Shown here: piece after piece, positions 57,302-64,000 of the stretch | Numbering within the stretch: the stretch's first letter is position 1 | How the letters are laid out: the number at the start of each line of letters is the position of its first letter | Source: UBA7672 sp965229115 | GTDB lineage: Bacteria; Pseudomonadota; Alphaproteobacteria; Caulobacterales; Hyphomonadaceae | Assembly: GCA_965229115.1 (NCBI GenBank) | Contig: CBDDIR010000003.1 | Location: forward strand, 2,542,001 to 2,606,000 | Direction of reading: 5' to 3' | DNA: 64,000 nucleotides | Notes under the pieces: model-generated | What the model was told of the DNA's origin: nothing | The model's input: the letters and a program-made list of their open reading frames with translations, nothing else | The model's database searches: none | Translations under genes and position numbers: made by a program

Positions 57302-60142
57302 ATGAAGACGACTGCGCTTTCCGGCGCCTCTGCGATCGCATTGCTGATCGGGATCAGCGTCGCGCCGACCGCCTTTGCCCAACAGACCGTGCAGACTGCG
57401 CCGCAGGCGGAGGTGCGCGAGGATAATGATCCCCGGCGCGACGTGGTGGTGGTGACGGCGCAGAAGCGCGAGGAGACGGTGCAGGACATCGCCATCGCGG
57501 TGACGGCGGTGAACAGCGAGATGCGGCAGGAGATTGGCCTCAACACGCTGCAGGATTTCACCAACTTCGCGCCGGGACTGACCTTCTCTGTCGCCAACGA
57601 CCGGATCGGGATGCGGGGCATCAACCGGAACACGAACAATTTCGGCATCCGGTCTGGCGTGTCGAACTATGTGGACGGGGTTTATTACCCCTCCTCGATT
57701 ATCGCGACGGCGTCGCGGCGGGCGATTATGGTGGACCGGACGGAGGTGGTGCGGGGTCCGCAGGGAACGCTGTATGGGCGGGACTCGATCGGCGGGGCGC
57801 TGAACCTGATCTCGAAACGGCCGACGGATGAGTTTTCGGGCGAGCTGTATCTGGGGATCGGGACGTATGACACGCGGACGCTGGACCTTTCCGTGTCGGG
57901 GCCGATTACCGACTGGCTGCGCTATCGCGTGGTGGGGTCGCGCGACTATCAGGGCGAAGGCTTCCTGAACAACGCGTCGGGCCTCGAGACCGAGGGCCTG
58001 CGGACGGATGGCTATAACTACGAGGTGCAGCTCGAGGGCGATATTGGCGACAGCATTTCGTGGTTTGCGCGCTGGGGGCACATCCAGTGGATCAAGAACG
58101 GTGCGCCGGGCGCGCGGACAACATCGGGCGACCGGCAGCCTTATGATACGCGGCTGTTCAATGTGGGCGGCAGTTCGCTGACGCCGGGGGCGGCGTATGG
58201 CTACAACGCGCCGTCCTACACGCAGGTTGGGCCGTTCATCGGCAACCCGGCGGTGCGCGACAGCTTCACGTTCAACACAGACTTCACCAGCTTTGCGAAG
58301 CTGGAAGGAGCGAACGATGCGGCGCTGGAGATTATCTGGGAGGGACCGGGCGTCGATGTGAAGTACCTGGCCGGGTACGGGTATTACGACTACCTGCTCT
58401 CGACCGACACGGACAACACGCCGGTCAACTCGTTCCAGGCGCGCGTCTATCCGTTCTCGCCGGCGGGGACGCTGACGACGATACGGCCGGGCCGGCATTC
58501 GGATTATACGGAACAGCGGGCGTGGTTCTCGAACGAGATAAACGTGCTGTCGACCTATGACGGGCCGTTCCAGTTCATCGCCGGGCTGTATCAATACCAA
58601 GAGAATTTCGGGCAGCCGGTCTATGTGCTGTTCGATAATCCGCAGCCGGGCGCGACGATGGGGCGTGTGGCGGTGAACCCGGCCACGGGCGCGGTGACAG
58701 GCGTGACGCCCGGCCAGCCTGTGCCGACATATCAGGGTCAGGTGATCTCGTCGCTGACCGACAATAATGGCATCGCCAACTCCTACGGCGTGTTCACGCA
58801 GGTCGACTACACGTTCAACGAACAGTGGAAAGCGACGGGCGGGCTGCGCTACTCGGCGGATTATTCGTACATCACAGAGCGCGGGCGCGTGACCTGCTAT
58901 TACACCAACACCTGCCAGTCGGCGGGCGCGACGGTGGCGAGCCCCGGCGTGGATGCGACGGATCAGGCGTTCTATGGCGCGCTGCCCTCGCTCTATCCGA
59001 ACGGCGCGCCGGGCGTGGTGGGCGCATCAGCTGCCAACCCGTCGGGCGCCTACATCGATGAATACGGCAACCGGGCGCGCGAGCTTTACGATACATGGAG
59101 CGCCATCACCGGCATGATCCGCGTGGACTGGACGCCGACGCCGGAAACGCTGCTGTATGCGAACTATGCGCGCGGCTACAAGGGCGGCGGGTTCAATGCG
59201 ACATCGTTCGCGCCGACGCCACGGGTCGACAAGGAAAGCATCGACTCCTACGAGATCGGCTGGAAGCAGGAGATCCGTGATCTCTACCTGACCTTGAACA
59301 GCGACCTCTTCTTCTACGACTACAAGGGCTATCAGGTGCCGAACGCGGTTGCGCCGCCGACGGGTTCTGCGGTTGCGCCCTATACGTCCTTCCTTAACCT
59401 GCCGAAGGTGCAGACGACGGGCTTCGAGATCGAAGCGACGTGGGCGCCGATCGAGGAGCTGCGCATCCTTGCGAATTACGGCTATGTGCATCCGGAGATC
59501 AAGGATGCGTCGGGCCTGATCGACTCGTCCGATCCGCTGGCGCGTGCGGCGGGAGCGATTGGATCTGCGCCGGTGATCGGCGGACGGTATTCTGCAACAG
59601 GCGTATTGATCGACGGACAGATACCGCAGGACCTTTCCGGCAACCTGTTGCCGCTGACGCCGGAGAACAAGGTTTCGATCAGCGCACTCTACACGTTCGA
59701 TCTGGGTGGCGCGGGATCGGTGACGGCATCGACCAGCTATAGCTGGCAGGACAACATGTATGCGACGATCTTCAACCGCGAGAGTAACCGGACGCCTGAG
59801 TGGAGCCTTGTGAATGCGCGGCTGATCTGGAATTCGGAAGACAGCCGGTTCCGTATCATCGGGTTCGTCAACAACCTGTTCGACTCGATCCAGTACGACA
59901 ACCACACAACCAGCCTGCGCCGTGCGGATAGCACACCAGCGGCGACAACGCCGGGCGGACTGCTGACTTCGACAGCGCGTCTCATCCCAGACACGGTCGT
60001 TTATTGCGGCACGACCGCCGCGACGACGATCAATCCGGCGGGCAATAGCGGCAACGGCTCGCTGGCTGAATCGTGCCTGACGGATCAGGTGGCCTACCGG
60101 ATGCCGCGTTGGGGCGGCATTGAATTCCAGGTTCGTTTCTGA
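57302..60142 (+). CDS. TonB-dependent outer-membrane receptor
   Basis: 946 residues from ATG 57302 with GGGAGGATC upstream. Signal peptide ends TAFAQ. The TonB box is DVVVVTAQKREET, then the plug domain (about 60-170) with FAPGLTF, VDGVYYPSS, RTEVVRGPQGTLYGRDSIGG. The 22-strand barrel follows and ends GGIEFQVRF with the aromatic terminus. It belongs to the large sphingomonad/caulobacter group of receptors that take up diverse substrates (sugars, aromatics, siderophores); the substrate is not visible in sequence. It is a single gene closed by a terminator, next to two-component genes. Confidence 0.93.
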   Translation: MKTTALSGASAIALLIGISVAPTAFAQQTVQTAPQAEVREDNDPRRDVVVVTAQKREETVQDIAIAVTAVNSEMRQEIGLNTLQDFTNFAPGLTFSVANDRIGMRGINRNTNNFGIRSGVSNYVDGVYYPSSIIATASRRAIMVDRTEVVRGPQGTLYGRDSIGGALNLISKRPTDEFSGELYLGIGTYDTRTLDLSVSGPITDWLRYRVVGSRDYQGEGFLNNASGLETEGLRTDGYNYEVQLEGDIGDSISWFARWGHIQWIKNGAPGARTTSGDRQPYDTRLFNVGGSSLTPGAAYGYNAPSYTQVGPFIGNPAVRDSFTFNTDFTSFAKLEGANDAALEIIWEGPGVDVKYLAGYGYYDYLLSTDTDNTPVNSFQARVYPFSPAGTLTTIRPGRHSDYTEQRAWFSNEINVLSTYDGPFQFIAGLYQYQENFGQPVYVLFDNPQPGATMGRVAVNPATGAVTGVTPGQPVPTYQGQVISSLTDNNGIANSYGVFTQVDYTFNEQWKATGGLRYSADYSYITERGRVTCYYTNTCQSAGATVASPGVDATDQAFYGALPSLYPNGAPGVVGASAANPSGAYIDEYGNRARELYDTWSAITGMIRVDWTPTPETLLYANYARGYKGGGFNATSFAPTPRVDKESIDSYEIGWKQEIRDLYLTLNSDLFFYDYKGYQVPNAVAPPTGSAVAPYTSFLNLPKVQTTGFEIEATWAPIEELRILANYGYVHPEIKDASGLIDSSDPLARAAGAIGSAPVIGGRYSATGVLIDGQIPQDLSGNLLPLTPENKVSISALYTFDLGGAGSVTASTSYSWQDNMYATIFNRESNRTPEWSLVNARLIWNSEDSRFRIIGFVNNLFDSIQYDNHTTSLRRADSTPAATTPGGLLTSTARLIPDTVVYCGTTAATTINPAGNSGNGSLAESCLTDQVAYRMPRWGGIEFQVRF

Positions 60143-60195
60143 GCGTGGCCTAACCCGGCGCTGGCGACGGCGCCGGGACTCCCTGGCAAATTAAA

Positions 60196-60225
60196 ACCCC
60201 GGATCGGAAGATCCGGGGTCTTTTT
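60196..60225 (+). terminator. Rho-independent terminator after the TonB receptor
   Basis: ACCCCGGATC / GATCCGGGGT, a 10-bp perfect stem with a GGAA loop, followed by CTTTTT. Its opposite side could also end the convergent response regulator transcript. Confidence 0.9.
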
Positions 60226-60266
60226 GTAGGTATGTGAGCAGGGGCGACCTGCTTGGCGGCGGCTTC

Positions 60267-60995
60267 TTATTCGGCCGCGATCTGGGGTGTGGTTTCCTGG
60301 CGTCCGGGAACGGAGGACGACAGGCTGTAACCCTTCTCTTCTGTGCGGAGGACGCAGCCGGCTTGCGACAGGCGCTCGATCTTCTGGCGCAGGCGATAGA
60401 CATGCGTTTCAACGGTGTGCGAGTTGACCTTGGATGAGTAGCCCCAGACCTCAACCAGCAATTCCTGTTTGGTGACCGGGCGGCCGCGGGCGCGGAAGAG
60501 ATAGCGCAGGACCTGCGTCTCCTTCTCGGTTAGCTGGATCGTCTCGCGATCGAAGCCGGTGATGACGCGGTCGGCGGGCTGGAATTCGCAGAGGCCGATG
60601 CGGATGACGGCGGTGGAGCTGGCTTCCGAGGTGCGCAGGTGGGCGCGGACGCGAGCGAGCAGGCTGGGGAAGCGGACGGGCTTCACGATGTAGTCGTTGC
60701 CGCCCGAGTCGAGGCCGAGGATCGTGTCTGCATCCGAGCCCTGGTGGCTGACGATCAGGATCGGCGTGAGCAGGCCGCGCTTGCGCAGGAGGCGGCAGGT
60801 GTCGCGGCCATCCATGTCCGGCAGATCGACACCGAGGATGATGAGATCGGCGCGTTGCGTGCGCACCATGGCGAGGCATTCCTCCGCCGTGGTGGCCGTG
60901 TGGACGATGAACTCGTGCGCTTCGAAGTGTCGGGCGAGAAATTCGTTAGCAGCGGCGTCGCCATCGATGATGAAGATGGTCTGCTGAAAAGCCAT
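60267..60995 (-). CDS. OmpR-type response regulator with degenerate receiver
   Basis: 242 residues from ATG 60995. Receiver (about 5-120) and winged-helix domain (about 130-225: LTEKETQVLRYLFRARGRPV, ELLVEVWGYSS, VETHVYRLRQKIE). The phospho-acceptor is missing: the position reads LIILGVDLPDMDG with Gly55 (GGT) where its paralogue has Asp (LDVELPDMDG). The first acidic pocket is also altered (IDGD). The conserved Lys (IVKPVRFP) and Ser/Thr (IVSHQG) remain. Such a protein probably cannot be phosphorylated and may act constitutively or as a partner. Its promoter region contains GTTCGTTTG (61019) and the inverted CAAACGAAC (61109), 81 bases apart. Confidence 0.9.
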   Translation of the reverse strand: MAFQQTIFIIDGDAAANEFLARHFEAHEFIVHTATTAEECLAMVRTQRADLIILGVDLPDMDGRDTCRLLRKRGLLTPILIVSHQGSDADTILGLDSGGNDYIVKPVRFPSLLARVRAHLRTSEASSTAVIRIGLCEFQPADRVITGFDRETIQLTEKETQVLRYLFRARGRPVTKQELLVEVWGYSSKVNSHTVETHVYRLRQKIERLSQAGCVLRTEEKGYSLSSSVPGRQETTPQIAAE

Positions 60996-61172
60996 GGCAG
61001 GACCTCGATCAACCTAACGTTCGTTTGGTCGCGATATAGAGGGTCAAAAATGCTTTAGCGCAAGAGGTCTCAGCGTTGAGGCGCACGATGTTTTCGTTGA
61101 TGTTGCATCAAACGAACAATGTGTGCGTGTGCGAACAACACCAGCAAACCTTTTGCGGTTGCGAGCATAGGA

Positions 61173-61859
61173 TCAGGGTTGAAGGCTGTAGCCCCCGCCC
61201 TCTGTGATGAGGAAGCGCGAGACGCCGGGATTGGGTTCGATCTTCTGGCGCAGGCGATACATGTGCGTTTCAAGCGTGTGCGTGGTGGCTTGCGAGTTGT
61301 GACCCCACACCTCCGCCATCAGCTCTTCGCGCGGCACGGGCTTGCCGCCGGCCTTGTAAAGATAGCGAAGGATGTCGGTTTCCTTGTCCGTCAACCTGAT
61401 CTTCCGCTGTGCTTCGTCGATGAGGACTTTCGCTGACGGGCGGAATTCGTAGGGGCCGAGATGGAAGGAGGCGTCGTCGCTCTGTTCGTGCGTGCGGATG
61501 TGCGCGCGCACGCGGGCGAGCAGGACGGGGAAACGCACCGGCTTGGCGATGTAGTCGTTCGCACCTGCATCAAGACCGAGGATCGCGTCGCTGTCTGTCG
61601 TCTGCCCTGTGAGCATCAGGATGGGGGCGAGAACTTTATGCTTGCGGATGAGGCGGCAAGCGTCGCGGCCATCCATGTCGGGAAGTTCGACGTCGAGGAT
61701 GATGATGTCGGGGCGCGTTGATTCTGCCTTGTCGATGCCTTCCGCAGCGGTGGCAGCGTGTTCGACCTTGAAGTCTTCCTGCAGGTTGAACTGCCGCGCG
61801 AGCGCTTCGCGCAGGTCGGTATCGTCTTCAATAAGCAGAATCGTACGCTCGGCTTTCAT
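61173..61859 (-). CDS. OmpR-type response regulator (canonical receiver)
   Basis: 228 residues from ATG 61859; AGGAGGAGGGAC lies 12-20 bases upstream. The receiver has the full pocket: LIEDDTDL, IIILDVELPDMDG with Asp56, LMLTGQTTDSD and YIAKPVRFPVL. The DNA-binding domain (LTDKETDILRYLYKAGGKPV, ELMAEVWGHNS, TLETHMYRLRQKIE) is very close to that of the gene downstream, so the two arose by duplication. A 177-base gap separates them. It is divergent from the kinase gene at 62134, its likely partner. In this window it is the only functional receiver. Confidence 0.92.
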   Translation of the reverse strand: MKAERTILLIEDDTDLREALARQFNLQEDFKVEHAATAAEGIDKAESTRPDIIILDVELPDMDGRDACRLIRKHKVLAPILMLTGQTTDSDAILGLDAGANDYIAKPVRFPVLLARVRAHIRTHEQSDDASFHLGPYEFRPSAKVLIDEAQRKIRLTDKETDILRYLYKAGGKPVPREELMAEVWGHNSQATTHTLETHMYRLRQKIEPNPGVSRFLITEGGGYSLQP

Positions 61860-62133
61860 GCCTGTAGTCCCTCCTCCTGGGCCGTCTCGGCATCCTGATC
61901 GGATGCTCTCGCGGTAACCAAACGGGCGATGCTTGCGCACGCGACGTCAGGCTCCGTCTATGGCTGTACTGTCTCAGGTTTTCGGCTTCCAACCAAACAC
62001 TTGTTTGCGTGCTCGACAGGACAAACGCCCCACGGCATGCTCAAGCTGTCGTGAGGAGACTGATAGTCCGCGGTTAGACGGACGCCCTTACGACGAGGGA
62101 GGAGTGCGGCGCAGGCCGTAAACGAGTGGCCAG

Positions 62134-63612
62134 ATGGCTGACGCGTCGAACATAACGCCTGCAAGCGAACCGGAAGCGGAAGCTGCGCCTTCGCGTGTGC
62201 AGGATGCGCGCGCGACGATGGTGTCGGGCTTCTTCACCGGCGTTGCGGGGCAGCTGCTGCTTTATACGGTCGGGCTGGTGCTGCTGATCGTGGTGCTGCT
62301 GTTTCCGTTGCTGATCTCGGAGCGGCGCAATGAGTGGCTGGCGGGGCGGGTGAACGTGGCCGAGCTGGTGGCGGCGGCTGCGCAGTCGAGCCCGGAGCAT
62401 CGTGCGAGCAATGACTTCTCGCGGATCGCGCGCGACCGGTTGTTCATTCTCTCCATCATCGCGGACACCAAGGATGCGCGCGAGACGATCCTCGCGCCGT
62501 CGCAGCCAATTACAGGCACGCCGGTGCGGATGGACTGGCCGGATGACCGGTCGCTGTGGTTCCCGGATACGGTGGCGCACTTCACGGCGCAGGACAGGCA
62601 TCTGCGGCTGACGTTCAAGCCGGAGCTGACGCCATACGATGAGATGGAAGTTACCGTATCGGAGGCGACGCTGCGTGAGGCGCTGCTGGCGCAGTCGGGC
62701 GCGATCATTCTCAACGCCCTGCTCTTCGCCATACTGGCGGGCGCGATTGTTTACGTGACCGTGTACCGGCTGATCGTGCGGCCGATGCAGGGGATTGCGG
62801 CGTCGGTGACGCGGTTCTCCGAAGCGCCGGAGGCGACGCAGATCAAGCTGCCCTATGGGCAGAGCGATGAGATACGTCGCGTGACGGCTGCGCTGGAGAC
62901 GATGCAGCAGACAGTCTCGCAGGCGCTGCGTCAGCGGAAGCGGCTGGCCGACCTTGGCGAGGCGGTGGCGAAGATCAGCCACGACCTGCGCAATTCCCTG
63001 TCGGCGGCGCAGATACTGTCGGATGGGCTCGCGGATTCCAAGGACCCTGACGTGCGGGATGCTGCGCCGCGACTGGAGCGGGCGATCCAGCGTTCAATCA
63101 CGTTGGCTGAGGCGACGCTGAAGTATGGCCGTTCGGAAACACCGCTGCCGAGCATGCAGCGTGAGTCGTTTAAGCCGGCGATCGATGAGGCGATGGCGGA
63201 AGGCATTGCGGGTTGGCCCGGAGTGACAGTGCGCGTCGACTGTGACGAGAGCCTCGCGGTGATGGCGGACAGCGATCATTTGCACCGCATCATCACTAAC
63301 CTCGTGAGGAACGCGGCGAAGGCAATTACAAGCCGGCCAGCCGGTTCTGACGCGGGGCTGGTGACTGCGGAGGCGAGCCGATCTGCCTCTGGCGACACGG
63401 TCGTGCTGGTCATCAGCGACAATGGTCCGGGCATACCAAAGTCCGTTATCGCCAAGCTGTTTCAGCCGTTTTCAAAGGCGGGATCGGATGGCGGCACGGG
63501 GCTCGGCCTGGCGATTGCGCGCGAGCTGGCGCGGGGCATGGGAGGCGAGCTGTCGCTGGTCTCAAGCGGGCCTGACGGAACGTCATTCTCCCTGAGTTTG
63601 CGGGCTGGATGA
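62134..63612 (+). CDS. Sensor histidine kinase with extracytoplasmic domain
   Basis: 492 residues. An N-terminal cytosolic tail (about 1-37), membrane helix 1 (about 38-62), a periplasmic sensor region (about 63-185), helix 2 (about 190-212) and a HAMP-like linker. The H box is KISHDLRNSLSAAQILSDGL with His283. N box NLVRNAAKAI, G1 DNGPGIPKSV, F/G2 FQPFSKAG and GTGLGLAIA follow. It is divergent from the two OmpR-type regulators (274 bases between starts), so it probably phosphorylates the canonical one. The intergenic region holds CAAACACTTGTTTG (61994-62007), a possible operator. Confidence 0.92.
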   Translation: MADASNITPASEPEAEAAPSRVQDARATMVSGFFTGVAGQLLLYTVGLVLLIVVLLFPLLISERRNEWLAGRVNVAELVAAAAQSSPEHRASNDFSRIARDRLFILSIIADTKDARETILAPSQPITGTPVRMDWPDDRSLWFPDTVAHFTAQDRHLRLTFKPELTPYDEMEVTVSEATLREALLAQSGAIILNALLFAILAGAIVYVTVYRLIVRPMQGIAASVTRFSEAPEATQIKLPYGQSDEIRRVTAALETMQQTVSQALRQRKRLADLGEAVAKISHDLRNSLSAAQILSDGLADSKDPDVRDAAPRLERAIQRSITLAEATLKYGRSETPLPSMQRESFKPAIDEAMAEGIAGWPGVTVRVDCDESLAVMADSDHLHRIITNLVRNAAKAITSRPAGSDAGLVTAEASRSASGDTVVLVISDNGPGIPKSVIAKLFQPFSKAGSDGGTGLGLAIARELARGMGGELSLVSSGPDGTSFSLSLRAG

Positions 63613-63739
63613 TCCTTTCCAGTCCCCACAGGGATATGCCGCTATCGTGAAGGTCACGGCTGGAGAAGAGAAAGGATTTCCCCTCGCCTTTCGAGTTCTT
63701 GTAGCCTGTAAAAGAGACTGAGCTGCGCGCGAGACAAAA

Positions 63740-64000
63740 TTGACCAAGACCATCGCCACCAAACGCATTCAGCCTGCTGCTGAAGAAAACAATGCCCGGC
63801 GTCAGGAGATCCTGCTGATCGCGTCGGACCTGTTTGCGCGGCGTGGCTATGACGCCGTGGGCGTGCGCCAGATCGCAGATGCGGCGGGGATACTGGGCGG
63901 GTCGCTGTATCACCACTTCCCCTCGAAGCGGGATCTCTATGTCGAAGTGCATAGCGCGGCGCTGGCGAATGCTGCGAACCGGATGGAAGCCGAGATCGCC
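63740..64000 (+). CDS. TetR-family regulator, C-terminus cut by window edge
   Basis: Open from TTG 63740 to the window end (87 codons, no stop). The TetR helix-turn-helix is complete: ILLIASDLFARRGYDAVGVR, QIADAAGILGGSLYHHFPSK, RDLYVEVHSA. The start codon has no good ribosome site (GAGAC at 63731), so the true start may be inside. The ligand domain is beyond the window. It follows the sensor kinase by 127 bases in the same direction. Confidence 0.88.
   Translation, partial: MTKTIATKRIQPAAEENNARRQEILLIASDLFARRGYDAVGVRQIADAAGILGGSLYHHFPSKRDLYVEVHSAALANAANRMEAEIA

Noticed and set aside
1..64000. CRISPR arrays, tRNA and rRNA genes, complete insertion sequences or phage genes
   Set aside because: No regularly spaced direct repeats, no cloverleaf-like or rRNA sequence and no transposase, integrase or phage structural gene was recognised by eye.

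Overview
The window is high-GC, gene-dense DNA from an alphaproteobacterium, most likely of the Caulobacterales/Hyphomonadaceae type. This is an inference from family content: a MucR/Ros regulator, a DUF2336 protein, a PleC/DivJ-like kinase, a DUF6456 gene coupled to a DnaA-C-terminal-like protein, NodT-type efflux and large TonB receptors. No rRNA, tRNA or CRISPR was seen. One gene is cut by each edge: a TIR-domain protein at the start and a TetR regulator at the end.

Layout. 1-5.8 kb: TIR protein, histidine kinase, secreted unknown, sufE, DUF6456/DnaA-like pair. 6-11.7 kb: a phosphate-starvation cluster of porin, pstS, pstC, pstA and pstB behind an array of Pho-box repeats, with no phoU. 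11.7-15.8 kb: secreted unknown, small zinc-ribbon protein with a natural His tail, an island of intergenic repeats, PAS protein and MucR. 15.9-23.7 kb: a nine-gene minus-strand Mrp-type cation/proton antiporter operon with overlapping genes. 23.8-37 kb: DUF2336, DoxX-like protein, an unusual ribbon-helix-helix/membrane/EF-hand protein with two matching palindromes upstream, MaoC hydratase, oligopeptidase B, TetR, a large autotransporter, a patatin lipoprotein and gabD. 37-38.4 kb: GABA-type permease.

38.5-50.5 kb is a sugar-oxidation island: two GMC flavoproteins, each paired with a Tat-type gluconate-dehydrogenase-subunit-3 partner, two DUF1080 (3-keto-disaccharide hydrolase-like) proteins, an exported and a cytosolic sugar isomerase/epimerase-like protein, a Gfo/Idh/MocA oxidoreductase and a nucleoside/sugar-type MFS carrier. 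Together these look like a 3-keto-glycoside route in which glycosides are oxidised and cleaved in the periplasm and products are imported and reduced. In its middle lies about 1 kb without a protein gene, holding repeats and a strongly base-paired ~400-nt sequence that looks like an orphan structured RNA.

50.5-64 kb: LysR regulator divergent from an EmrAB-NodT tripartite efflux operon, a secreted protein of unknown function, a TonB-dependent receptor, two tandem OmpR-type regulators (the first lacking the phospho-acceptor aspartate), a divergent sensor kinase and the partial TetR gene.

The most unusual items are the RHH/TM/EF-hand protein with paired palindromes, the orphan structured RNA, the two repeat islands that share several repeat families, the pseudo-receiver regulator, and the periplasmic 3-keto-sugar locus.
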